Below, in pieces: positions 11,193-22,001 of a stretch of DNA of 64,000 bases (positions within the stretch are counted from its first letter, which is position 1; the number at the start of each line of letters is the position of its first letter). The stretch is from positions 4,190,001 to 4,254,000 of the forward strand of contig JAFFSR010000301.1 of assembly GCA_017163975.1 (NCBI GenBank), written 5' to 3'. The DNA is from Anastatus disparis. Lineage: Eukaryota; Arthropoda; Insecta; Hymenoptera; Eupelmidae. A program made the position numbers and the translations under genes. Below the pieces are notes generated by a model, which had not been told where the DNA came from, made no database searches, and saw only the letters and a list, made by a program, of their open reading frames with translations.

Positions 11193-11252
11193 CCCTACTG
11201 AAAAATATATATGAGATCTCATATGAGATCTCATATATATTTTTCAGTAGGG
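11193..11252. mobile_element. 60-bp perfect palindrome with 2-bp target duplication
   Basis: The segment equals its own reverse complement over all 60 bases. It starts CCCTACTGAAAAAT and carries ATGAGATCTCAT twice, overlapping in the centre. AC flanks both sides (11191-11192, 11253-11254). Unit 3 has the uninterrupted CACGCGTACGTAATGCG at about 10402-10418, i.e. the empty site. It is thus a minimal mobile element with the same ends as elements A, D and E. Confidence 0.85.
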
Positions 11253-11311
11253 ACGTAATGCGCACGCACACTTTTTATTCTCTTGCTCACAACTAAACGT
11301 CGTGATACATA

Positions 11312-11823
11312 CACCGAAAAAAATCCGTTACGCCAATGGTTCCATACCTCCTACAACTATTATTGTTCGCGAGGTTAAAACTACAGCGGTCTAAAATATG
11401 TGACGCACATTATTAGATAGGTATAGTAACAGAGTAGTTCACTGTAAATACTGCAATAGTTCGAGCGCTGAACGTTGGCTGTTGGGGGTAAATGAAATAC
11501 GATCCGTCAAAACACACGAACGCGCGTGATTCCAGACTCGAATGACATTAGCGTCGATGAGGCTTTAGTAAAACCTCATCGACGCTATATCATTCGAGTC
11601 TGGAATCACGCGCGTTCGTGTGTTTTGACGGATCGTATTTCATTTACCCCCAACAGCCAACGTTCAGCGCTCGAACTATTGCAGTATTTACAGTGAACTA
11701 CTCTGTTACTATACCTATCTAATAATGTGCGTCACATATTTTAGACCGCTGTAGTTTTAACCTCGCGAACAATAATAGTTATAGGAGGTATGGAACCATT
11801 GGCGTAACGGATTTTTTTCGGTG
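11312..11823. mobile_element. CACCG-ended foldback, 512 bp, TA target duplication
   Basis: CACCGAAAAAAATCCGTTACG at the left is mirrored at the right, and pairing runs almost without break to a short loop near 11568, giving ~250-bp arms. TA flanks both sides (11310-11311, 11824-11825); the paralogous uninterrupted order is CATACATATGTAGC. No ORF. Confidence 0.85.
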
Positions 11824-11875
11824 TACATATGTAGCATAGGTTGAATCGCCCCTCTGGCCTCTAGACTATATGATT

Positions 11876-12002
11876 GGTTGGAATTCATAGACCCAATTAA
11901 AGTAACGGTTGCATTTGTCTTTTGTTTCATCATGAGGGAGACAAAGACAGAATAAGGTTTGAGTAGCAAACATTACTTGAGTTGGGTCTATGAATTCCAG
12001 CC
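11876..12002. mobile_element. Foldback element GGCTGGAATTCATAGACCC
   Basis: GGTTGGAATTCATAGACCC at 11876 is mirrored by GGGTCTATGAATTCCAGCC ending at 12002; the middle holds AAGTAACGGTTG and GACAAAGACAGAAT. A related copy lies at 31190-31375. Its ends also resemble those of the element at 30979. Confidence 0.7.
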
Positions 12003-12327
12003 TAAATCTATTTTACATTTTGAATGAAAATATTAAAAACTGAAAGATATTCATTCAATCTCCAAGAATTCTTTTAAAAATTAAACTTAGCACAAAAAAA
12101 ATGAAAACATACTGATTTAAACTTTTTTATGTGCAATCAATTGAAAAAATTTTTTTTACGAATTTAAATTTTATAAATTTTGTAAGCAACGAAAATAAAT
12201 TTATATGCCTTGTTGACGTTTAAATTTTTATATTTCTAATATTTATTAATTCAAAAAATATTTATGTCGATTAATAGTTAGTGGGAATCCCCATAGTGCA
12301 AAATTTGTTATTAAATTGAATTATACA
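12003..12327. other. No feature recognised
   Basis: AT-rich, no ORF or repeat end seen. It may contain upstream sequence of the small ORF at 12328. Confidence 0.3.
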
Positions 12328-12450
12328 ATGCAGAAGACTTTTTGGATATTTTCATTTGTTTGCTTAGAAATAAATTATGCACTATCTCAGAATCGTGTAG
12401 CACCTGGTGTATCACCACAACATTATCAACAGGTTACTTATAATTTTTAG
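12328..12450 (+). CDS. Candidate small secreted protein or first coding exon (40 codons)
   Basis: From ATG at 12328 the frame reads MQKTFWIFSFVCLEINYALS and continues with QNRVAPGVSPQHYQQ, then VTYNF and TAG. The first ~20 residues have the shape of a signal peptide: a lysine, a hydrophobic core and a plausible cleavage near ALS-Q. After HYQQ the DNA reads CAG|GTTACT, so an intron could begin there and the last five residues would be intron. No downstream exon was found by eye and no family is recognised. It lies in the least repeat-laden part of the window, which modestly favours a host gene. It could equally be a chance frame of this length. Confidence 0.3.
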   Translation: MQKTFWIFSFVCLEINYALSQNRVAPGVSPQHYQQVTYNF

Positions 12451-12763
12451 ATCCATATGGTTATTAGTTTTTAATTTTGTTTATTTATAAAAATATGATA
12501 AAATTCTACAGATTATTATGTCTTTAGATTGCTGTAAAATATTCCAGTAGGTTGACACTTGTACTTTTCATTAGATTATGTGTACTAGAAATAATTTTTA
12601 TCTAAAAAATTACAATAATATTTTCATTTAAAGTAACATAAATACCTAGAAAAATGATAAAAAATTCATTTAAAATTAAAATAATTTTAAATAGTTTACA
12701 CTTGTATAACAGAATATATTTAGAATTCAAATTATATTTAAAGTGGTGAAATAGTATATTTCT
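12451..12763. other. No feature recognised
   Basis: AT-rich; possible polypyrimidine/AG sites are present but no convincing exon. Confidence 0.3.
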
Positions 12764-12943
12764 TACCTGATCAGGAAAGGGTTTATTTTGGAAACGAGGA
12801 GTTTACGGGCTGAGTCAAAGGCGAGGACTGTACCGAAGTTCTAAAAGAACCCTTTCCTGATCAGGTAATAATTATATTTTTCTAGCTGAGAGCTGCAAGT
12901 GAGTAACAAAGTTACGAATTCAAGGTTAGAAGATAGAAAAATA
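12764..12943 (+). repeat. Two-hairpin element, copy 2
   Basis: Hairpin 1 pairs TACCTGATCAGGAAAGGGTT (12764-12783) with AACCCTTTCCTGATCAGGTA (12848-12867). Its loop, with GAGTCAAAGGCGAGGA, matches copy 1 at about 32 of 41 positions. Hairpin 2 pairs TATTTTTCT (12874-12882) with AGAAAAATA (12935-12943). Its loop has the inner stem GTAAC-AAA-GTTAC and ends GGTTAGAA as in copy 1. Stems are unrelated to copy 1; the inner stem differs from GCAAC/GTTGC by a compensatory pair. Confidence 0.75.
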
Positions 12944-14261
12944 CATTTTCTTTTAATTTTGTAAGTCTTAAAAAATGCCATGGGTTCCTTATTAAAAAGT
13001 TGATTCTATTTTTTAAATAATGTTGTTGACTTTAAAATAAATAAATAATATAAAGTCATGAAATTGCTCATTTATTAGTTGTTAAATAGATTTCCTTTGT
13101 TGTAATAACCATTTTTATAACTAACAAGCAAACAATTTGTTTTTTTTTAAATTCAAAGATGTAATTATGAACATAATGTAAACGTTTCAATTTTTAAATA
13201 AAATAATCAACTCAGATCATTTAAAAGATTTTCAAATGAAAAATTGAAGTCTGTTTTTCCTTTTTCTTTGAATAAGATTTTATTATCTTCAACTGTGTGT
13301 AATATTTGATGTTGGATTAGTTTAAAAAAAATTTTTGAATTATTTATCTTTTCATGATTAAAATATCTTTGTTTCAATAACAATAAATATAGGTTATAAT
13401 AAATTTTTAACAAATAAATGGAATAATTTTAAGTAAAATGTATTATTTAAAATATTTAAAATTGGAATATTTTTCATTTTTTTTCAAAATATATTTTTTG
13501 TATGTACCGTGAAGGACATATTTTGTGATCATTATTGAAAAATCATAATTTATAAGATTTTAGTAGGGAGAACTTTTTTTTAAATTTATGAGAAAAGATA
13601 GATTGAAAGTAAAAAGTGCTTCGTTTATGTGAAAAAAAAAACTTTCACTTCTTTAAGTGATCAGAAATTATGTCTTTTACAGTAGTTATAGTTATTAATT
13701 TATAACTGAATTGTTAAAAAATTTCATTCAAGCTGTTTATCACTTTTTGTATTAAATTCACTCGAGAGGGTGGGAATGAATTTTTTTTAGTAAAAGTTAA
13801 AAATAAAATTATTAGGTTTTTTTTTTCGTATTATTGGCATAAAACTGTATCACATTTTAGACAACGAATTATATATTTTGTGACGCTCGAAAAAAACTAA
13901 AATAATAATTTCTTTTCACAATAAGCCTATCATGAGTAAGAATTTTTAACGTAATAAAACTATTTAGAAATATAAATTTTGTAAATCTGAATATGACACA
14001 ATCAATTAGATCTATTGATTGATTATTTTCACACACTTTACTTAATAATAATTTGACAAAAATTAATTATTTAGTATTATATCAAAAATATTAAAATTGA
14101 ATGATAATAATTATTTAATTTAAAAAATCAAATTAAAATAAATTTTCAATGCAAATAAATTATTCAAATTTCAAGTTTTAAAATTTAAGATTGAAATAAT
14201 TATAAATAATTGTACATTATAGAGATTATGGTTCGAATTTATAAATTTAACTTCAGTAATG
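12944..14261. other. No feature recognised
   Basis: Long AT-rich stretch. The only open frames are short and AT-driven. No transposon ends, hairpin arrays or exon-like segments recognised. Confidence 0.4.
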
Positions 14262-14470
14262 GTTCCAGAAGGCAATATGAATTAAAAATGAATTTGTGAT
14301 GTATTCAATGTAATTTTACGAAATTCATTATGTATTCACAATTTAAGCAAAATGAATTCATTTTGAACTTAATGAATTAAAAAAGTATTCATATAATCAG
14401 ATGTGAATTCAACATGAATTAAAAATGTATTAAAAATGAATACTTTATGAATTAAAATAAGAAAATATGA
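14262..14470. repeat. ATGAATT word cluster
   Basis: About fifteen copies of ATGAATT, AATTCAT or TATTCA in both orientations, including GAATTC palindromes at 14356 and 14406. It resembles, on a smaller scale, the palindromic-word arrays elsewhere; no terminal repeats found. Confidence 0.5.
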
Positions 14471-15183
14471 ATAAAAAATAAATAAATTAATTAATATAAT
14501 ATAATGTATAAAAACAAATAAATAAGAATAAATCATTTAATTTTGTCTTAATTTGTATGTAAAATATATTTTATATTCTGAAAGCCAAAATTGAGGTTTA
14601 TAAGTTAAAAAAACATAAATACACTTTTATCTTATGGATTTATTATATATATAAAAGAATATAGAAATTTTATTAATGTTATTATGCAAAAAGATTGTAT
14701 TCATAGATAAATATATTTTAATTGCCATTGATGATCATTGCAGTTAACCAGATTGGAAACGATAATTAATTTGAGTAGGGAAGAAAATAATTTACCATTA
14801 ATGTACGTTAGAGCAGGGGCGTCAAGTATTAAAAATGAATGAAATAGATTAATTAAAGAATTATCACATTTTCTATTTCAATTGTACGAAGTAGAATGTT
14901 TGAAGACATTTTTATTGCATAAAGTAGAATATTTAAAAGAATTAGAAAACTAAAAAAGAATGGGATGATAAAAAGTAAAATGAAATATTTCTTATTTCTT
15001 TTGAAAATAATGTAATTCCTTTAATTATCATAAAATACATGGCCAACTTCTAATGATCGCACTATTTTCATAGCTGTAAGTTTGGAACTTATGAATGTAA
15101 TTTTAAGGTTAAAGAAAGAAGTGATTGAAGAACAATTAAAGGAAGAAGTTGTAATTTAGTATAAAAGAAAAAATTTATTTAAA
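14471..15183. other. No feature recognised
   Basis: AT-rich, no coding or repeat structure seen. Confidence 0.35.
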
Positions 15184-15724
15184 ATGAGTTATTATTTACA
15201 TAGAGACAATAATAAATGTAGCCATTTTTTACTTATTATAAAACCCATTTGATTATTTTATATGATTTTCTGTTTTAGGAAAAATTTATTAAAAATGTTT
15301 TTCACAAAAAAATGTGAAAAAAAAGAGTAATTTATAATCTCAGATATGAGACTCATAAATGCCTAGACTTTTACCTTTTAAAAGTTTTTTTTTAAGGGAA
15401 GATTTCACGACTTCCTGGGTTTAAATTTTTGTATTAATATAAGTAAATTCAAGATGCAAGTTAAATATTTTTCAAACAATGAGTTATTATTTACACAGGG
15501 ACAATAATAAATGTCCATTTGTGTCCATTTGGTATAAATTTATTATAAAAATATGAAAAAAAGAGTAATTTATAATCTCAGATATGAGACTCATAAATGC
15601 CTAGACTTTTACCTTTTAAAAGTTTTTTTTTGGGGGAAGATTTCACTTTTCCTGGGTTTAAATTTTTGTATTAATATAAGTAAATTCAAGATGCAAGTTA
15701 AATATTTTTCAAACAATGACTTAT
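15184..15724 (+). repeat. Direct tandem duplication (units ~295 and ~245 bp)
   Basis: GAGTTATTATTTACA(T/C)A opens both units (about 15186 and 15480). GAGTAATTTATAATCTCAG recurs at 15325 and 15563, 238 bp apart, because the second unit lacks ~56 bp. The shared ~165 bp are almost identical, so the duplication is recent. A 75-codon frame spans unit 2 only and is not recognised. Confidence 0.8.
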
Positions 15725-16205
15725 TATTTATTAGAAATTATTCACTCGACTTATTTTTTTTATCTATCATATTTGGCTAAAAAGAAACGATAACATCTAT
15801 GTTATTGGGCTTGAGTTTAAGTCTGAAAAAAAATCAAATTCAAATGTAGTAATAATTTTTTCTTCTTATAATATTAATTGATGAAACTTATTTATCTTAA
15901 ATATATTAAATATAAGACTTTGATCCATGAATGATTTTAAAAGAGCTCATTTAATGGTTGAAATCCTTTTCTCCTATCGATGACTTGATTTTTTCAATTT
16001 TTGTAGTTGCCACAGGATTTCTCAATGAAGAAAATTTCAAACCGGGATAATGTCTTACTACAAAACTATTTCATAAATACAATATACATTTATCAATGTG
16101 ATAAAATGTAAATTTAAGCATAGTTAATTAAGAATTTACCAAAAAAACAAGAAAAATTGTATTTATTAAGATGTAAAGGTTAGATTTTTTTAAATTCAAA
16201 GATTA
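15725..16205. other. No feature recognised
   Basis: AT-rich, no gene or repeat end recognised. Confidence 0.35.
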
Positions 16206-16292
16206 TATAAGGCGCGCGTTACGGCCTCTCAGGCTGCGAGTTCATGAGACCCATACATGCCTTCGAGGCGCGACGCGCGCCTCTTGATAACG
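16206..16292. repeat. GC-rich hairpin GGCGCGCGT...ACGCGCGCC
   Basis: AGGCGCGCGT pairs with the inverse ACGCGCGCCT about 55 bp later, with CTGCGAG and CTTCGAGG in the loop. It stands out from the AT-rich surroundings. Similar GC-rich hairpins are at 33203-33248 and 56055-56100. Confidence 0.5.
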
Positions 16293-16635
16293 CATAAATA
16301 AAGAAAATCAATACTTAATCAATACAAATTTAATATCAATGTAAAAATGTATTTATTTTACGCTGTTTCTATTCGCACGACAATTCACGTATAGTATTTT
16401 CAAGTGTTTGCACGTACTTATGTGAATATACATATCTTTCAGAAACACTTTTCTAAGCTTCAGCCTTCAGAACCAATGTAAATTACAATGTACACTTAAT
16501 GGAAAGGATATTTTTCCGAATGTGTACATCAAATGACAGCGCTGCATATTTTACCACAGATGTAAGCCCTGTTGAAAAAAACCATATAGTTTTACCATAT
16601 GGTTAAACCACATAGTTTTACCACATGGTTTAATC

Positions 16636-17545
16636 ATCTTCAAGTCAAATTTCTCTTAAATGAAGGGAGAGCTGTGTACTTTTCTCCCGTAAATTAAGAG
16701 GGCGAAAACTGCTTTACTCCCGCCAAATTTAATTTCTCTAAAAATAAGCGAGCGCGAAGTACTTTTCTCCTACTGATTAGACAGAAGAAAAGTACTTTTC
16801 TCTCGAAAATTCAGAAGGTGAAAAGTTCTTTACTCCCGCCAAATTTAACTTCTTTAAAAATAAGCGGGCGTAAAGTACTTTTATTCCGCAAATTAAATTT
16901 TTCTTAAATTTAGCGAGAAAAAAGAATTTTTCTCTTGCAAATGAGAGAGCAAAAGTTCTTTATTCCCGCCAAATTTAATTTCTTTAAAAATAAGCGGGCA
17001 AAAAGTACTTTTCTCCCGCAAATTAAATTTCTCCTAGATTAAGCGGGAGGAAAGTATTTTCCTCTCGTAAATTCAGAGGGCGAAAAGTTCTTTACTTTCG
17101 CCAAATTTAATTTCTCTAAAAATAAGGGGGCGAAAAGTACTTTACTCCCGCAAGTCAAATTTCTCTTAAATGAAGGGGAAGCTGTGTACTTTTCTCCCGT
17201 AAATTCAGAGGGCGAAAAGTTCTTTATTCCTGCCAAATTTAATTTCTCTAAAAATAAGGGGGCGAAAAGTACTTTACTCTCACAAGTCAAATTTCTCTTG
17301 AATGAAGGGAGAGCTGTGTACTTTTATCCCGCAAATCCGGAGGGCGAAAAGTTCTTTACTCCCGCCAAATTCAATTTCTTTAAAAATAAGCGGGCGTAAA
17401 GTACTTTTATTTCGCAAATTAAATCTTTCTTAAAATAAGCGAGAAAAAAGTATTTTTCTCTCGTAAATTCAGAGGGCTAAAAGTTCTTTATTCCCGCCAA
17501 ATTTAAATTCTCTAAAAATAAGGGGGCGAAAAGTACTTTATAAAT
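16636..17545. repeat. AAAAGTACTTTTCTCCCGC array, left arm of D
   Basis: About twenty variants of the self-complementary core AAAGTACTTT flanked by GGGCG and CCCGC, alternating with AAATTTAATTTCTCTAAAAA. The repeating block is ~145-150 bp, and part of it (about 17100-17230) is reiterated almost exactly at 17230-17380. Confidence 0.75.
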
Positions 17546-17596
17546 TATTACGGATTCAAAAAAACAATGTTATTTGAATTTTTTACCATTAAGGGC

Positions 17597-17850
17597 ATAA
17601 TGAAGCTGATCACTTTCTAGTAATGTTTCCAAGTCTAACTCATGAATAAACGATGCGTTGAATCGAATTCTTTTGCTGCAAAGAAAAAGTTTGTAAGATA
17701 AAACTCTAGTGCGGTCAACTGAAGAAATGTACGAAAATACTATACATAGAAGCTTATAAGATAAACTTTCGTATTTCAAGGTTAGGTTTGTCGAGCTTGA
17801 TATCTAATTTCTTGTCCAAGTTCATAAAAAAATAACGTAAGTCCTATTTC
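17597..17850 (-). repeat. Dispersed repeat H, copy in element D
   Basis: It matches, in inverse orientation, the segment at about 53300-53575: shared phrases include ATGAATAAACGATGCGTT, ACTCTAGTGC and AGGTTAGGTTTGTCGAG in the same order. The two copies sit inside unrelated transposons, so H is itself mobile or captured. Confidence 0.7.
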
Positions 17851-18278
17851 TTCCTCGGGTATTTACTCTCCCGCTCCGCTTCTCTTACTAGGGTTTTGAA
17901 TTCACACTCGGGAGAAAAATACGACTTTACACCCTACTTGCATCGTATTCTATTTTATTTGGACCTTAACAGGAATGGCCACTTCATTAACTCAGAAAAT
18001 GGGTCAAAGGAAAAGAAATCCCTCTTAAATTAAGCGGAAGAAGAGTACTTTGCTCCCGAAAATTAAATTTCTCTTAAATAAAGGGAGAGAAGCGTACTTT
18101 TCTCCTGCAAGCACGTACTTGGTTGACAATAAATATTAAAAAATTACTTTCAAAGAAGTACCAAGTAAACGTCGTAATGAATCGATCTCATAATTTAAAA
18201 GATTTAAAAAGTTTCTACTTAGCTGTTTGTAACAGTGGATCTATTACAAAAAAATTTTAAGTAAATATTCAATGTTAA

Positions 18279-18675
18279 GGGGTATCCGCATACCGGCATA
18301 GAATTCTACCTTATCTACATTTGAATTTTGCATTTTAATACAAATTTAACTATTTACGACTGAAATTCATAGAAGAGGCACATTCTTAACATTCTAAAGA
18401 ATTGATTGCAATGTTAAGAGACAGTATAAAAGTGAAAATGAAGACGAAAACTGCAAAATACGATTATTCATAACTACATTGGAAAGTTAATCGTATTAAG
18501 CAGTTTTCGTCTTCATTTTCACTTTTATACTGTCGTTTAACATTGCAATCAATTCTTTAGAATGTTAAGAATGTGCCTCTTCTATCAATTTCAGTCATTA
18601 ATAGTTAAATATTTATTAAAATGCATAATTGAAATGTAGATAAAGTAGAACTCTATGTCGGTATGCTGATTCCCC
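18279..18675. mobile_element. TTAA-flanked foldback near the centre of D
   Basis: TTAA at 18275-18278 and 18676-18679 bracket ends GGGGTATCCGCATACCGGC and the inverse-related GGTATGCTGATTCCCC. Long arms (for example GAAAATGAAGACGAAAACTGC and inverse) close near 18478. No ORF. Confidence 0.7.
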
Positions 18676-19429
18676 TTAAACCAGAAAATGTTAATTTCCT
18701 AATAAAATAGTTTATATTAAATAAATATATTATTACATTTTTGAATTATTTTGACTTATTGATCCCGAATTCCTCAGAGAAGATTTAAAATAAACTTAAG
18801 TTACAAAATCTCTCTTAAGATTTTAATGTGAATGCTTGAAAAATCCCTGAATTTAACGAAATTTACGTTTCGAAATTAAAAACCTATGTGGTAGTTTTCC
18901 CTTCGTTAAATTTTGAATGAATTTAGCTCATTTTGATAGTAAACCTGCCTCTCAGGAGATTTTTTAATTAAAATTTTAAATAACTTCTTCAATTAGATGA
19001 ATTTTCCATTAGGAAGAAAAAAAAAAATTATTTTCCTCTGAAATTGCAAGATAAAATTACATAAGTAAATTTAAGAGAAATTGAATTGGCAGGAGAAAAA
19101 TAATTTACTCCCGCTAGATTGTAGACATAAGTTATGGCTTTTCTCAGACCAATTTTCGACTTAATTAAGTGGCCATTTCTTTTGACGTGTGAATAAAACA
19201 ATACAACTAGGGTGTAAAGTCGTATATTTCTCCCAAGTGTGGATTCGCGAACAAAGCGGAGCGAGGGGAGTAAATACCCGAGGAAGAAGTAGAGTCTACT
19301 TCCGGTAGTGCTTTAATCTAACCTCAACCGTGGTCTCTTTATTAACTAAAAAAAGATTCAAATTACATTTTTTAAAATGAAAATTGGTTATAATTTATAC
19401 AAATTTATGAAATTTTAAAGTAAAGAACA

Positions 19430-20375
19430 TTTCTCCCTCTGAATTTGCAAAAGAGAAGTACGCTTCTCCCTACTTATTCAAGACAAATTTAATTTGCAGG
19501 AGAAAAGTACTTTTCTCCCGCTTAATTTAGGAAAAATTTGATTTGCGAGAGAAAAGTACTTTTCGCCCCCGTTTTGCTCGTGCGACAAACCCGACTCGGG
19601 CAAAAAACCCCTATTTTGCCCCTTGGTTAATGTACAATTTTCCTACTCAATTTCAGATGAATCAAATTTGCAGGAGAAAAGTACTTTCTGACCGCTTATT
19701 TTCAGAGAAATTAAATGTGGCAGAAGTAAAAGACTTTTCGCCCTCTGGATATGCGAGAGAAAAATACTTAAAATAATTTAAGGGAAATTTAATTTGAGGG
19801 AGAAAAGTACTTTTTGCCCGCTTTTTTTAAAAGAAATTAAATTCAGCGGGAGTAATAGTATATTACACACCAAGGGAGGTAAAGTACTGGCGAGTCCATA
19901 GCACATATAATTGCCACCTTGAGCTGAAGGCGAGGGTGGCAAATATGTGCTATGGGCTCGCCATTTTACCTCCCGTGGTGTGTATACTATTTTTCGCCAT
20001 ACCCGGGCCGAAAATACAACTTTTGTTTTTCGGTGCCGGGACGAAAGTTGTACTTTCGGGCAGGGTATGGCGAAAAGAACTTTTCGCCCCCTGAATTTGC
20101 GGGAGAAAAGTACACAGCTCCCCCTTCATTTAAGAGTAATTTGACTTGCTGGGGTAAAGTACTTTTCGCCCCCTTCTTTTTAGAGAAATTAAATTTGGCG
20201 AAAGTGAAGAACTTTTTGCCCTCTGAATTTGCAAGAGAAAAATACTTTGCTCTGGCTTAATTTAAGAGAAATTTCATTTGCAAGAGAAAAGTACTTTTCG
20301 CCCGCTCATTTTCAGAGAAATTAAATGTGGTGGGAGCAAAGAACCTTTTGCCTTCTGAATTTGCGAGACAAAAGT
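19430..20375. repeat. GCGGGAGAAAAGTACTTTTC array, right arm of D
   Basis: Inverse counterpart of 16636-17545 with the same AAAGTACTTT core. It is interrupted by the hairpin pair at 19868-20077. Confidence 0.75.
19868..20077 (+). repeat. Hairpin pair with GAGCTGAAGGCGAGGG loop, copy 3
   Basis: CACACCAAGGGAGGTAAA.. pairs with ..TTTACCTCCCGTGGTGTG. Within it, CCATAGCACATAT pairs with ATATGTGCTATGG around a loop reading GAGCTGAAGGCGAGGG. A second hairpin follows: CGCCATACCCGGGCCGAAA with the inverse ending ATGGCG. The loop motif matches copies 1 and 2; the stems do not. Confidence 0.65.
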
Positions 20376-20463
20376 AATTTTTCATAAATGACCACATGGT
20401 CATGATGACCACATAGTTAAACCACATGGTTTTACCACATGGTTTTTTTCAACAGGGAAACAA

Positions 20464-21242
20464 CACAGAGAAAGGAAAATCCCAAAAAAATGTACTAACT
20501 TGAGTCGGTAGTCAAAAAAATATTACCAGTCGTTTTTTTAATTGCTACTCAGTACATAAATTAAGACGATCTAATATTAGTAAATCTTTTAATGCGACTC
20601 ATCCCAAAAATTATTTGGTATAGTACCGAATTTTTCTGCACTACGAAACTAAATTATGTTATACTAACATATGACCTATATAATTCATACTGCGGCGCTG
20701 TCAAGTATGAAACTTCAATATAATTAATACCCAAAAACGTAAAAACCATGATATTGTATAATAATTTTTAAGAGTTGATAAATATAATGTAAATCATATA
20801 ATATATAACAATTTTAAATTACTAATAATTAATTTTAAACTCAAAAACTATTTTAAATGGAGTGCAGCAGATAAACATGTATCGTTTTATTCCTTCAATA
20901 TCACGAATTAGAAAATTAATTATTAGTAATTTGCAAGTGCTATATATTATATAAATAATTCTATATTCATCAACTTTTAATTTTAGTAATAGAAAAAGCC
21001 GCACCAAAAGAGATCAACAATCACATTTTCTGCGAAATATTGCCCTTGAATCGAGTAGGTGAAATGTCTTAGTACCGAAAAAAACTCTCAGTTCTTATAT
21101 ATAAGTATCAACATTAGTCCCTAAAATTCAAGCTATAGTACTATTTGGAATCATATCGTCACTTTTTTTTCAAATACCTTAGTACATAAATTAGATATAC
21201 TAGATTTAGTACCTATTTTAACAGTACTTTCCTTTTTCCGTG
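20464..21242. mobile_element. CAC(A/G)G-ended element with TTAGTAC words, 779 bp
   Basis: CACAGAGAAAGGAAA at the left is mirrored by TTTCCTTTTTCCGTG at the right; AA flanks both sides. TTAGTAC, GTACTAA or close variants occur about ten times, mostly within 250 bp of the ends, in both orientations. This is the layout of a CACTA-type non-autonomous element with subterminal repeats. Confidence 0.7.
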
Positions 21243-21339
21243 AACTTTGAATCATGCATTCATTTTCGCATCATGATTATTTTAACTTTTTATATTAGTT
21301 ATTTATGCAAAATTCAAATGATAACAAGTTGAATTTTAT

Positions 21340-21687
21340 TACAAAGATAATTTAAATTAACAATATTAGATTCTATATGATTATTGAACTATTAGAAAAA
21401 TTGGCCGGCTATGATTGGACACTACTAACAGAGGGTATGGTTGACCCCGAGTCTGCACTTGGCTGCATTTGTAACAATTCAACTGATACCACATATGTTA
21501 TAGAAAATTTAGTACCAGTGAAAACACTTAAATATACAAATGATAAACCTCCATGGTTAAATAAATAACTTTCGCAGATGCAGTGCGAGAGATGCTGTTT
21601 ATAGAAGATATAAGCGGAGAAACAATATGCAATATTTCTCTGAATTTTTGCATTTACGAAAAATAGTGGTTGAACAGACTGAACATA
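21340..21687 (+). pseudogene. CR1-like retrotransposon copy 1, 5'-truncated left part
   Basis: Translation from about 21401 (LAGYDWTLLTEGMVDPESAL) aligns with LAGCDWTPFTVGTVDPESAF in the fuller copy at 60151. The segment covers the end of the endonuclease and the linker to the reverse transcriptase of ORF2. Similarity fades left of ~21340, so the copy is truncated at its 5' end, as is usual for this class. A TAA at 21566-21568 and later stops kill the frame. It breaks at the CACTA insertion and resumes at 38416. Confidence 0.8.
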
Positions 21688-22001
21688 CACTGAGAAAAAG
21701 GATTCGTTACTGTAAAGAAATAATTTATTTAACGTACTAAGAATAGATATGCTTTGGGTTAAATCTAAGAATCTTTATAACTAAGTCATATTTCTTAATT
21801 ATTAAGACACAATTTCTTTAATTACGAAACTCGGCTCTGTTATAAAAATTATATATTTCCTAACTGTTAAAAAATAAGTTCTTAATAGTTAAACAAACGA
21901 GTGACAGTTGATCGGATATGGACGCATAGTAGCGAAGTACTCATACGTGATTATTTATTAATTTGTTCATTACATACTATAATAAAATAGAAAGTTTGGT
22001 A

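Larger units (their letters stand above)
11148..11854. mobile_element. Foldback unit 4, carrying two later insertions
   Basis: It starts GAGGGGCGATTCAACCTATG and ends CATAGGTTGAATCGCCCCTC. Deleting 11193-11254 and 11312-11825 leaves a ~130-bp unit matching units 2 and 3, so both insertions postdate the unit. Confidence 0.8.
16567..20457. mobile_element. Element D: 3.9-kb foldback transposon
   Basis: Left end CCCTGTTGAAAAAAACCATA; right end the inverse TGGTTTTTTTCAACAGGG. Flanking dinucleotides are AG and AA, a degenerate 2-bp duplication. Outside, each arm has ACCACATGGT/ACCATATGGT words; further in come ~900-bp arrays built on GCGGGAGAAAAGTACTTTTC. Towards the centre both arms carry the mirrored phrase CGGGTATTTACTC (about 17857 and inverse about 19270). 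No transposase frame; several open frames are translations of the array words. Same end group as A, E and the 60-bp palindrome. Confidence 0.8.

Noticed and set aside
17039..20260. Several 70-100-codon frames in element D
   Set aside because: They read the AAAGTACTTT array on one or the other strand; both arms give mirror versions of the same peptides.
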